Positions 12,035 to 22,932 of a stretch of 64,000 nt of DNA are shown in pieces (within the stretch, counting starts at the first letter, position 1; each line of letters begins with the position of its first letter). The notes beneath the pieces were generated by a model. It saw only the letters and a program-made list of their open reading frames with translations. It was not told where the DNA came from and made no database searches. The DNA comes from Psoroptes ovis (taxonomy: Eukaryota; Arthropoda; Arachnida; Sarcoptiformes; Psoroptidae), in assembly GCA_002943765.1 (NCBI GenBank), contig PQWQ01000002.1:992001-1056000 (forward strand). Reading direction: 5' to 3'. Made by a program: the position numbers and the translations under genes.

Positions 12035-14685
12035 TTCTCGGGCCGAGGAACAATTAGATATCTTCTGATTAATTTATTATATTCACAATCGTTTTTCTTG
12101 ATCTTAACTGGAGCAAATTCATTATTATTAAACTTGTTCTTGTATGAATTGTCATCGTAAACTATTGGTGCTCTTGATTTGTCAATATTCATTCCATGTT
12201 GTATATGTTCATGACTTTTATCCAAATTAAAGCTAGAATCCACATTAGGATGTTGATATTCTTCAAATTTTGTTATTTCAGATGAATTTTTAGGATGTTC
12301 AAATTTTTCTTGATTGATTGATGATTGTCGGGTATTAATGGTGCTAACTTCAAATGCACAATTAGGACTTTTGTTTATTTTGACTTGAAACATTCTGCTT
12401 ATGCGATCATATTCATCTTTTGATTCATTGATATTTGTTGATTTTGTGTTCTTCATTTTTTGACTGAAATCAAAATTTGACTCTTGATGTTCAACTAATT
12501 GTGGCTTTGAAATATTTCGAGGTTGACTAAGCTGTTCTGAATAATTTGATTCTTGACTGGTGTTTATGATACTGACTTCAAATTTTGAAGTACGATTATT
12601 ATTTTTTGATTCGTCGATGGCAATCGGTTTAATGCTAATATCTGTCGAGTCGGTTTTGTCATGATTAATACTAGTAATGTTTTGATTGCTAATGCTTTCT
12701 TCAGCTTTAGGATTCAAACAATGTTCTTCGATACATTTCAAATCTGAATTCTTAAAAGTTGAGCTTACAATTTTTACTTTGCCAAACACAGTGTTAAAAT
12801 ATAATACTTTCGGTCTTGGACTAAAGAATTTGTATTTATAATCAGTACCAATGATTATCAATTTTTGATTTGAATCAAATATTCTAGCCATTAATTCACA
12901 ACTGGTTGAATCTTTTGTGAACTTAATATTGATACCACGATCTATAGTCTGTTTTAAAGAAGTATCCACTGGAGTAATGATTTCTATTGCTGATGTTGGG
13001 AATGTTGGTTCATCACTAATTAAACAAGAACTTATTAAGCTAGCTTTTGAGCCGGAATCAAGCAAAATTTCTACTTCTTCTTCTTTGTATTCACCAATCA
13101 GAACTGGACGATCTGAATTTTGAATGCCTATTATTTTTATTTCAATTGGATTATTTTCAACGTTGGAAATTGCTGCGACTTGATTTGTAGCTACTTCTTT
13201 TATATCAAAGGCTGAAATGAATGCGCTTTGATTGGTTACTGATTCAGTATTTGTATTGATGGAACTGGCATTTGGATAATTTGCTGATACTTGGTTCGGT
13301 GCTGCTGTTACTGATGAATGAACATCTCTTATGCTTGCGGATGTGATTGCTGCTGTATTATTTGTTGCTGCCGATGCTTCGTTGTGAATTTCTCTTGGTG
13401 GTGTTGGAGCTGATCGATTGTTTGTCGGACTCATTCTTAGTACAGCTTCGTGAAGACAAGATGAATGACCATAGCTACAAATTGAACACACAATGTTTGA
13501 TCTACAGTCACGTGCCCAATGACCTGGTTTGATACATTTAGTGCATAATCTGTTTTGTCTGATTTTAGTTACGATCCAATCTGGATTGCTCAAATGTGGA
13601 CAATTTATTGATTGATGTTCTTGATCACAAAAATTGCATCGAATTCTGCTGTTGTTGTTTATCATGTTGATTGATGCACGGCGAATTTCTGTCGCTGGTG
13701 GTCTTGCTTCTGTTTGTTGTGGTCGTTTTCTAGCGAATCTTTCAGCTTCATCGTACATTTCTTGTATTTTTTCGATCGCATCTCTAAATGATTTTGATTT
13801 ACCACTTATTTCGCGGTTACCGCGGTAATAGAATTTTTCAGCAATTGAATCGATCATTGTACCTTCTGTCATTTTATTTATGTTGTCCAAGCTTTCGATT
13901 GCACCGAGGACTGCTTCGCCTGCTAACTTGACCGATCTTAATCCAACGATATCATTTTCATTTCTAACTTGTGGACATTTGGATAGCTCATGTCTACATT
14001 CATTCAGAAATTTTTCTTCATCTTCATATTCTTGTTCCAATTTATTCCACAATTCATTCAAAGATGCGTTGGAATTAAGTAATCGCATTACTTTACGTTT
14101 AGATACTTCGTCAAGTGATTGGACCAGGAAATTCTTTGCTCGAATTTCGCTTATGTTGCTGTTGTTGATCATGGGCTTGGCAAGATTCTTGAATGTATAC
14201 CAATCTATATATTTACCGGAGAATTTTGGAATTTCATTTATGTTGATGACTTGGTTGATGGATTCAGATGATCTTATTTCTTGTTGATTCGATGTTACGC
14301 TGTGACTTGCTTCTTGTACTGGCTGATGACTTGCCACTGGTGGATTTTGTTCAACATTTGTGTTATTATCATTTGTTTGATTCAAATTATTATTAATTCC
14401 ATTTGTTTGATTGGTATTATCATTATTTTCATCATCAGGATTGACACTGTCTTCTTTTGTTTTAGCTTTAATAAATTTATCTATTTTTTCTTTATAATAA
14501 TCCATTTTCATTTCATTTTCTAAAGAAATTTCTTCATCACTGGCGATATATAAATCCAATAATTGATCATTCAATTCCAACATCTTTGTCTTTAGATCTT
14601 GCGCTTTTTCTAATTCAAAATTGTTGTTAATGCCTTTTGTAATATTTCTTCTTATTATTCTTAATTGCTTTTTGACTTCTTCCAT
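12019..14685 (-). CDS. Bel/Pao Gag-protease polyprotein, 888 aa
   Basis: The longest frame begins at a TTG; the first ATG is at 14685-14683 (MEEVKKQLRI). The N-terminal 60 residues look coiled-coil-like, followed by an Asn-rich linker. Residues about 145-320 match the Pao-type Gag domain (DUF1759), around IPKFSGKYIDWYTFK. Residues about 350-412 carry three Cys/His knuckles, including CTKCIKPGHWARDC and a C-x2-C-x3-H-x4-H ending typical of Pao elements. An aspartic protease core (LLDSGSKASLIS, DUF1758-like) sits near residue 543. Beyond it, where RT would normally begin, lie roughly 270 residues containing two diverged copies of one segment (FEVSIINT and FEVSTINT). The frame has no breaks and stops inside the 3' LTR. 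Confidence 0.9.
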   Translation of the reverse strand: MEEVKKQLRIIRRNITKGINNNFELEKAQDLKTKMLELNDQLLDLYIASDEEISLENEMKMDYYKEKIDKFIKAKTKEDSVNPDDENNDNTNQTNGINNNLNQTNDNNTNVEQNPPVASHQPVQEASHSVTSNQQEIRSSESINQVININEIPKFSGKYIDWYTFKNLAKPMINNSNISEIRAKNFLVQSLDEVSKRKVMRLLNSNASLNELWNKLEQEYEDEEKFLNECRHELSKCPQVRNENDIVGLRSVKLAGEAVLGAIESLDNINKMTEGTMIDSIAEKFYYRGNREISGKSKSFRDAIEKIQEMYDEAERFARKRPQQTEARPPATEIRRASINMINNNSRIRCNFCDQEHQSINCPHLSNPDWIVTKIRQNRLCTKCIKPGHWARDCRSNIVCSICSYGHSSCLHEAVLRMSPTNNRSAPTPPREIHNEASAATNNTAAITSASIRDVHSSVTAAPNQVSANYPNASSINTNTESVTNQSAFISAFDIKEVATNQVAAISNVENNPIEIKIIGIQNSDRPVLIGEYKEEEVEILLDSGSKASLISSCLISDEPTFPTSAIEIITPVDTSLKQTIDRGINIKFTKDSTSCELMARIFDSNQKLIIIGTDYKYKFFSPRPKVLYFNTVFGKVKIVSSTFKNSDLKCIEEHCLNPKAEESISNQNITSINHDKTDSTDISIKPIAIDESKNNNRTSKFEVSIINTSQESNYSEQLSQPRNISKPQLVEHQESNFDFSQKMKNTKSTNINESKDEYDRISRMFQVKINKSPNCAFEVSTINTRQSSINQEKFEHPKNSSEITKFEEYQHPNVDSSFNLDKSHEHIQHGMNIDKSRAPIVYDDNSYKNKFNNNEFAPVKIKKNDCEYNKLIRRYLIVPRPENVVKI

Positions 14686-14844
14686 TTTTGGATTTTTGAT
14701 CAAATTATGTTCTTGTCAATGATAAATTTTAACTTATTGAAATTTCGACTTTAAATTCTTGATTGATTTTCTTTACTTGTTGCTGACTTCGTGAAAAATT
14801 TGTTCTTATCTTCTTATACTTGCAAATGATTCAATAATAAAAAT

Positions 14845-15226
14845 TGTAATGAAAACGACTGGTTTTTCATTAAAGGTTCCGAATCAATCCAAAACATCAA
14901 TTTTAACTCAATTAATCAATTCAAAACCATCAATAACTATCAATTTTATTATTGCTAAATTTATAAAAAGGATTACAAATTATTCAAGCATTATTACAAA
15001 AAATGGAAAAGCTTACAATCATTTGTTGTTCTACATTAATTAAAACTATTCAAACTATTACAATCAATTTTTAACTTAATTCTTTAATTTTTTTGTGGAC
15101 GGTTGTTAATCGAACTTTTTGACATGTGCTTTTTACAACCGTTTTTTCTAGAACTTTTTCTATGGAATTTTAATCGTGAAATTCATAAAGAACGTAACCA
15201 ATTTTTTAACTTAAATTTTCACAACA
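14845..15226 (-). repeat. 5' LTR of the Bel/Pao element
   Basis: 382 bp, identical to 11653-12034. It is separated from the Gag ATG by a leader of about 159 nt. Confidence 0.92.
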
Positions 15227-15719
15227 TCCATTTTCTATCTATCTATCAGTGACCACATTCAATGTTGTACTACAATAAAAATAAATGAAAAAAACAAGAC
15301 GGAAGTTGATAAAGTTTTATTTTATTTTATTTTTTCATATCCAATATACCATTTTTTTATCGAATACATAACCATATAAAATGGATCATATTGGATCGAT
15401 GTTAGGCGGCAGTGTATATGAATGTGTGTATAATCGTATAGTATCAGCGAAAAAAAAACAAAAGATCAATAAACCAGCCTGAAAAAACATAATGCTAGTA
15501 AATAGACAACGAATACCAAATAAAAATAAAAAGAAATAATACATTTCCGTTGTTTATTGCATCTGCCATCATTTTACAATGGAGTTTGTCATCGAAAATA
15601 AAGAAAAAAAAGGAATATCCTTAGTAGCAAAAGACAGTGAAATAAATAGAAAAAAAATCGAAAGGAAATTCCACAAGAATCCAAAATGAAGACGGTTAAC
15701 AATTTCCATTTTTTTATTT

Positions 15720-15956
15720 GTGTTTTCTTTATCCGCCATTAAAATCATTGTTATTGTTTTCCATTATCATTGCACTACAAGTGCAGATACGAAGATTGTG
15801 CCAGAAATGCTTGGAAAAATCGCTTCTTGTGATCGCATGTATACCCAAACACAAATATGCACCAGAAATCCATCAGCAAACAAACCGATAACATTAAAAC
15901 ATCATGAAATGATAGACATCTCGGAATGGACAGAAAATGTTTGTCTTTTTCTTTGA
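15720..15956 (+). other. Possible coding exon, function unknown
   Basis: An open frame of 78 codons in an island less AT-rich and less repetitive than its neighbourhood. It contains a hydrophobic stretch (IIVIVFHY) followed by a non-low-complexity segment with spaced cysteines (IASCDRMYTQTQICTRN). It has no in-frame ATG at its start (the frame opens with GTG), so it would need an upstream exon. Candidate acceptors are the AGs near 15781 and 15786 (after CACTACAAG and GTGCAG). I do not recognise the product, and this may be chance. Confidence 0.22.
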
Positions 15957-17316
15957 ATGAAATGATAAAAATTCAAAAGTCGAACAATCAAGAATTGATT
16001 CTTGGTTATCCAAGCATTTTTTCTTGATAAAAATGAATTAAACCAATGAAATTTCGCTTTGAAATACCCCTTTGAAATCACACTGAAAAAAAACGCACAT
16101 AAACTTAATGAACAGAATTAAGAATTCAATTCAGAAAACAGAAAATGAACAATTAGAAAGTCCGTTAGATTATTTCATTTTTTGAATTCTTTGAATTTTT
16201 CAAACAATGAAACAAAATCACAACAGCTGCATTCATAACCAGTCATCATTATCAACCATTAAAAAGCATCACCAACCATGGTGCATCAATATGTGTACTG
16301 AGAAAAACAAACTTGAATATTTGGGGTGATAAGAATAATAATAACAATATTTGGTGATGATAATAATAATAATAATATTTTTCTATTTTTTCCATATTCT
16401 TCTTCATTTGATTCTTTCTTGCAACCATTTTTGCTTCAATGATTTTTTATTATCATTCATTTATATATTTATATTTATTTATATTTACATTTCCATTTAT
16501 TTTTATTTTTTTTATATTTCTTTTTTATTTATATTCTCGTTGCTCATCATTATTCGTTGATCATCATCATCATCGTGATGATGATGATGATGATTTCATG
16601 CTGTGTCATAGCACTATATCTATCAATTGTTTCTCTGGATCTGAACAACAACAACAACAACAGCATCAATACAACAATACAACAACATTTCGATTTTTTA
16701 TACTCTCATTTTTGTTTTATATGATTTTTTTGTTTTTTGGAAATGTTTAATATATTTGCTACCAGTGACAATAATTCATCATATCATCCATGGTTCATTG
16801 TTGTTGTTGTTGTTGTTGTTGTTTGTTGATTCATTTATAATTTTTCACTTTACAGCCAAAACAATATTTTGTTTTCATATATGAATGAAAATAAAAAAAA
16901 AAACAAAACTTTTCATTTTCTTCAATTGATATATTCTCTCCATTGTTTTCTTGTTAATAAAGTGAAGAAAAAGAAAAAAAATTATTTTCAAAAGAATTTT
17001 GACCCAAAAAATTTTCGTTTTTTTTTTCTCGCTCTGTTACCATCCATTTATTCATTCGTTTCATTCATGTTCATTGATTCAAATTTTCACATCATTTACC
17101 ATGAAAAATAATGAATTTTATTCATGATGTATTCATTTATTCGCTTCTTGTGTTATGAATGATGTTTAACATAAACATATATTTATTTTTGAAAATATAT
17201 ATTCTCTCTTTCATGAATGGATAAAAGTGAAAATTATGAATTGAAATTCGGTGAAATAGTTTTGAACTTTTACCATAAGAGAAATGATTAAAATATCTTC
17301 TTTTTTTTATATTTAA

Positions 17317-17357
17317 CATCAATGATATCAAATATGAATATGTTGATATCATTGATG
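17317..17357. repeat. Perfect 15-bp inverted repeat (hairpin)
   Basis: CATCAATGATATCAA at 17317-17331 is exactly complementary to 17343-17357, with an 11-nt loop. The stem is shorter than an animal pre-miRNA. No known element is recognised. Confidence 0.5.
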
Positions 17358-19567
17358 ATAACAATGTTATAATAGATTTGGATCACTTGAAAATTATCAC
17401 AAAAAAATATCGACAAATACAAATAATAAATTGAAAATAAAAAATGTAATTTATTTGATTGAATTGTCATTATTCACAAGAAATTAATAAATTAACACCA
17501 TTCATCTTATCATTGATCAAATTGAAATCAATTCTCTTTGATCATCATTTAATCTAATTTGTCAATTTGATTATCTTCGAATTATTGGCCTTGTCATTAT
17601 TATTTGATGAGATAATATTTATCATTGAATGCGAAACAGAATGTCAGAAATAAAAAATGATTTACAAAGCTCAAAATTATTGACATTATTATAGTCATTA
17701 TTTCAATAATAATTCAGACAACTGGTTTGTATATTTATTTATTGTTTGTGTGAGTGCATCAAGATATTTCATCGTTATATCATTATTATCTCTGATATGA
17801 TTCTGTATGTTGTGTTCACAAGTCTCAAATTTATATATATGAAATATTCCATGGATAAAATTTAAGTGAAATGTGTTTTTTCTTCAATGATTTATGAATA
17901 AATAGAATGAAATAGTAGATCATTTTAACTTTACATTTTAGTTTTTTCTATGTCTTTGAAGAATTATTCAATTTTGTTTGCTGACCATTTTTTACATTTC
18001 CAAACCATCAACATTGTCAAATGATCTCATTTGAAAAATTTCCGCCATCAGACGAATGACTGATGAAAATAAAGAGGAAATAATTTCTTCAAACATAATT
18101 CAAGTTTCAAGAAAGTTCTTTGATTTTTCTCATGGTTTTTTGCGTTTATTATTTTATTCAACTTGAAGTTTTCAAAACAGATTCTTTATTTTTTCCCTAG
18201 CCACACAAAGTGATGATGATAATGATAGCTTTTTTATTTATTTACTCATGCATTCATCGGTACATGAAAACACTTTTTTTCGAAAACGAAAAATGCATTC
18301 AATTGATTGCCTTTTGGGCAAAAAAAAAAAAAAAAAACAAAATCAATGATAATAGCCGAATATGGCTCAATATTTGTTTTTTTTTTTTTTTTTGCCACAC
18401 ATGTGATTTTGATGATCTCGTTTTGATGTTTTTTTTATTTATTTGATTTGTTCAATTGATAATCAATTCAGTATAGATCCGTGAAATGAAAAAAAATAAG
18501 ATCTATTTGATTTAATTAAAATTCTGTTATATTTGTAGAGATCAGTAGAGAATTCAAAAAACAAAAAAAAATGTAATTAGTTTTGATTCAATTTGATTGA
18601 TTGTAGATTGATATTATTATATAAGGAAGAATATAAATGTTAATTTGTGGACATTTTTCATTTTCATTTTTCTCCTTTAGCTTATTCTTTCTTTATCGGA
18701 TACTGAGAACCAATTTCAATTCTTCATCAATTTAATCATCATTTATAAGTGTTATTTCATTCAATGTGATGACAAGCGAAAATTTTTTTTTTGTTTCTTC
18801 TATTCAATTTGCTATTTTATTTGATACACACATTCAAAAAATTTTTATTTTTGGTGATCATTGTTTGTTTGCTTGCTGAATGTCAAAAACATCAGTGCTT
18901 GATTTTTTTCCACTCTTTTTTTTCTGGCTCTTGAAGATAATAATCACAATTAATTCAACACTAACACCACTGGTTACAATGTCAGAGTTTTAACAACTGA
19001 TTCAACTGAAAAATAAAAAATAAAACAATTCTCATAATAATAATTCGTTTGTAAAATGAACAATTTGTTTTTCAGTGCACATATGAATAAATGCTCAAGT
19101 TTTTTACTCGAGTTAGTTTTTCTAATACATAGTATTGCTCGAAATAATATTTATTTGAAGCCATTCATCTTTGAATTTCGATTAAAACAAAAGTGGATCG
19201 TACAAAATCAATCACTTGGATTATTTTTCTCTAAAATATCAAACCATTGAATCAAATTCATTTGAAATGAAAACGATTGTCAAGTTATGAAATTTCATAA
19301 ATATTTTCATTTTTAAAAATTTGAACAATTTTTTTTTCATTTGAAATTTTAAACTTTATATTTATTATCTTTATCTGTTATTTTGTTTCTGTCTCTCTGT
19401 TCCAAAAAAATAAAATAAAATAAAATTTTCACTCAATTTGATTTGTGAAATTATTATTATTATTTCAAAAAATTAACATTAAATGTCCCGAGAAAAAAAA
19501 AACAATAATAATAACATTGAAACAATAAATGAAACAAAATGTTATCATTTTCTATGATGATAAAAAA

Positions 19568-19604
19568 AAAACGAAGCAAACTTAAGCTCTAAAAGCTTCG
19601 TTTT
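19568..19604. repeat. Perfect 10-bp inverted repeat
   Basis: AAAACGAAGC and GCTTCGTTTT are separated by 17 nt. It is a relatively GC-containing stem in very AT-rich surroundings. Function unknown. Confidence 0.4.
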
Positions 19605-22593
19605 GGTGCTGATAAAAAAGATTATAATGATTATGATGTGAGCTGAGCTCCACATTAAAAACTTTTTGTTTTTGTTGGAAATTAATATTGAAACAAAATG
19701 AAACAATAGTCTCAAAATTTTTTTTGGTAATTGTCTCTTTTTGAAATTAATTTATTGATTTTAAATTTGAAATGAATGGATTTGATCGACTCGATTTGAC
19801 CATCATCATCATCAAATCACATTGGTCTCAAAAAAAAAAAGGAAATTTAATTCAATTTTATCGAATAGCCAAAAACGTAATAATGAATTCAATTGAATTA
19901 TCATCATTTTTGAATTGATTATGTCATTGACATTTTTTCATTTGTTTGTTGTTGTTCATAGCTTTGAATGAAAATGAAAAATTCAGATCACGTTTCAATG
20001 AAACGTAAAAATCAACAAATTTTTTCAGCTTTAGCTTTCCAATATTTTGTTTTCTCTCCTCAAATGAATTCTGCCATAAAAATACAAACATATTACCAAT
20101 ATATATTTTTATTTATAAATTTATTTCTGGTTTTCCTAATGTATTTAGATTTCTATTTTTCTTCTGGTAAAATTTTACACACCAAAAAAAAATCATGAAT
20201 GAATTTTTATGCTAAAAATGCACCAAGCAACAAATACATGCAAATATACCAGAAAAAAACCGAGAAAAAACCAGAAAAAAACGAAAATTTGATCAAATTT
20301 CAAATCCAAAAAAAAATATTTGTTTTTTATCCATTATTATTTTCCAACCAATACGATCATTTTCATGTCAAAACATTTTCATTTCTCGAAACATGAAATT
20401 TTTTTTTTTTTTTTTTTTTTTTGGTCTTCAAGTCTTTTGTTATCGTCTCTGTCTCTCTCTCTCTTTCGTATATGACCATCATTATTTGCAATTATTTTAT
20501 AGTTTTGATTTTATGAATATAATGATATCGATAACAAAGGACGAGATTGAATGGAACAGAAACAATGGAACTGAAATGAATCAATGAATAATGATTTTTT
20601 GATATTATCATTATCGATGATTGATGATTTTTCGATGAATTTTGATTTTGACCATTTTTTTTTCGAAAATTCTCTCACCATTTTTTTTTTCTTTGGTTCA
20701 ATAATTGAGCATCAATCAATGAACATCAAATTTCTTCCATTATTCACTGGAATAAATTGATGCATTTTATCAAATTACCAGAACGTAATTAATTTTTGTT
20801 TTTGTTTTGTCTTTGAATTTTGATAAAATAATTTTACAAATTATTTTATCAAATTTCTTCTTTTATTTATTTATTTTTTTATTACTCGAATCAAATATTT
20901 ACACAATAGATTACTTTTTTGAATTACTTTTATTATTATTCGACAAATTTTTATTGATTTTTATTGCCAGTAAATTTTTATAAATTTTTTTTTTTGTTCA
21001 TTTAATTATTTTCATTTTTCGTATACAAAATGTCATAAATTTCGAGGTCTTTTTTGCTCTAGTTTCATTCATAGTTTCATGATGATAGAACCATCATCAT
21101 ATGATGGTAATGTCCACTTTAAGATGCAAATTTATTACATTTTGGATTACATTATTTCTGTATTAGTCTCTATTTTTTTTTTTTTTCTCATTTTCTAGTG
21201 AAAATTAACTGAAAAAAAAATTAAATTAAAATTTTGATTCTACATTCGAGATTATCTTTGCAATAGAAAATTGAGCCAGAATGATAGCAAACAACGCGAA
21301 TTTCTCGAAAATTTTGTCTATTATACTGATATAATTCCATTTAAAATTTAAACGAATAAAAAAAATAGAGAAAATCAATGTTCAGAGCAAAAAAAAAAAT
21401 CGTAAATTAAATTCTCTTCTTCCTTTCAAATCATTATCCTCTCTATCGACATCATTATTTTAGCCGTTTTCGTATTATATGCAAATAGTCTGTCAGCAAA
21501 TCAACAAAAACACTAAATCAATTCGCGATATTAATGATGCTTTAACATTATTGTTTCATTATTATTATTCGCTTGTATTAATCATAAATTGATAACAACA
21601 GAAAATAATTGATGATAATATTTTTTTTTTTCGAATGAATTTAAATGAATCGGAGCTCGCAATTTGAGCCCTTTTCCATTTTATTTCATTTCATTTTATA
21701 TTCCATTTCATTGTATTATAATACAAGAAATGAATAATTAAATGAAATCTAAGAAATAAAAATTAATTAGTTTCAGTCTTTTTTTTTAAGTATTGTTCTT
21801 CGTTTTTTGGATATATACGATTCTCAATCTTCAATATTTTCATTATTTCAATGCGGTTATCATCATTGAGATTATTATTATTTTTGAAATTATTATTAAT
21901 TTTAATGAATTTTTTTTTTGTTCATTTTGACATTTTTTGAATTACCCAAGGAGAGAGAATATTCATAAGCATCATCTTATGAGATTTTGAAAAAAATTTT
22001 GAGATTCATTATGCCTGAAAACAATTGAAAAACTGAAAAATGTCATCAGGAAATTATGATTTTGAATTGTTATTTCTCCTTTCTTAAATTGTCTATTTTA
22101 GGAAAAAAAATATGGAGAAATTTTCAATTGAAAAGGTATTATAAAAGGTATATTGTTTCATATAAATATATATGATTAAATGCTCTTGTATCCATTGGAA
22201 ACATTTTTTTTTCACTGAAATTCGATATTGAAAATTGAATCTTGACTTTTATTTTTTTATTTTTTGATTGTTATATTCAAGCGTTGACAATGATCGTGAA
22301 GGCAGAAAAAAAATCGATCAAATTTATTGATTCGATTGCTGCATAGAATTCAATGTTTGGATAAAAGATTTCTTTTATATTTTTTATGTTTTCATTTTTT
22401 TTCTTTTTTATTGTATAAGTTCAATGAAATAAAAAATTATGAACAATTTTAGATTTTTGTGATAAAAACGAAGGCAAAAATTTGTTAAAAATTTAAAGAA
22501 AAAATTCATTTTTTTTGATTTTTCAATCAAATATCAATTAATTTCAATAGAAAAATTACAACAAAGAAAAGGAAATTTAAATTGAATCAAATT

Positions 22594-22932
22594 TCAAATC
22601 GATGTTTCAGCTACTTTCATCACTTTATCGCCGTCTTTATTTGAAGCTTGTGATGGACGTGTTTGCATTATTGATGCAGAATTATCATAATTATCACCAT
22701 CATCATCATTAGCGGAATTCATTCCTTCAAAAATTCCGATAAATTTATAAAAAATTACCCATAAAATTGCAGCAAAAATAATCATGATCACGATCAATGT
22801 TAATGCTGTCATTTGTCGCATGGAATGATTATAATCAATAGAATCATTATTCATAGATGAATTTTCCAAAATTGTTTCATTAATCGGATAAAAATCGGTA
22901 TAATTATCGACACGATGTTTAATCTGAACCAT
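22594..22932 (-). CDS. Small type III single-pass membrane protein, 112 aa
   Basis: The longest frame opens with TTG, but the ATG at 22932-22930 has a good context (A at -3, G at +4) and gives MVQIKHRVDN. Residues 1-41 carry five N-glycosylation sequons (N10, N18, N24, N29, N35). Residues about 42-66 are one strongly hydrophobic segment (LTLIVIMIIFAAILWVIF), and the tail is acidic then polar. With no signal peptide and a glycosylatable N-terminus, an N-out/C-in topology is likely. Size and topology resemble KCNE-type channel accessory subunits, but I see no sequence signature that proves this. It is a single exon, isolated, about 2.3 kb before the calcium-channel gene on the opposite strand. 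Confidence 0.6.
   Translation of the reverse strand: MVQIKHRVDNYTDFYPINETILENSSMNNDSIDYNHSMRQMTALTLIVIMIIFAAILWVIFYKFIGIFEGMNSANDDDGDNYDNSASIMQTRPSQASNKDGDKVMKVAETSI

Larger units (their letters stand above)
11653..15226 (-). mobile_element. Short Bel/Pao LTR retroelement (LTR-Gag-protease-LTR)
   Basis: Two direct repeats of 382 bp bound a 3574-bp element read from right to left. In its own orientation each LTR starts TGTTGTG and ends CATTACA. The flanks TCCATT at 11647-11652 and 15227-15232 are the target-site duplication (5-6 bp, with a one-base ambiguity at the LTR edge). The interior codes only for a Bel/Pao-type Gag with protease. No reverse transcriptase, RNase H or integrase lies between the LTRs, so it would have to move using enzymes supplied in trans. 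The LTRs are identical by eye over all 382 positions, indicating a recent insertion. I see no clear TGG-initial primer-binding site next to the 5' LTR. Confidence 0.9.
15233..22593. other. Non-coding AT-rich region with one possible exon
   Basis: Mostly homopolymers and simple repeats, including a run of about 25 T at 20397-20421. Nothing is recognised as a gene apart from the weak candidate at 15720-15956. Two perfect short inverted repeats (17317-17357 and 19568-19604) are listed separately. An ATG-initiated ORF at 19968-20198 (76 aa, one hydrophobic stretch) is too AT-driven to call. Confidence 0.55.

Noticed and set aside
19968..20198. 76-aa ATG-initiated ORF with a hydrophobic stretch
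   Set aside because: Composition matches the AT-rich background, with no conserved features or supporting context.
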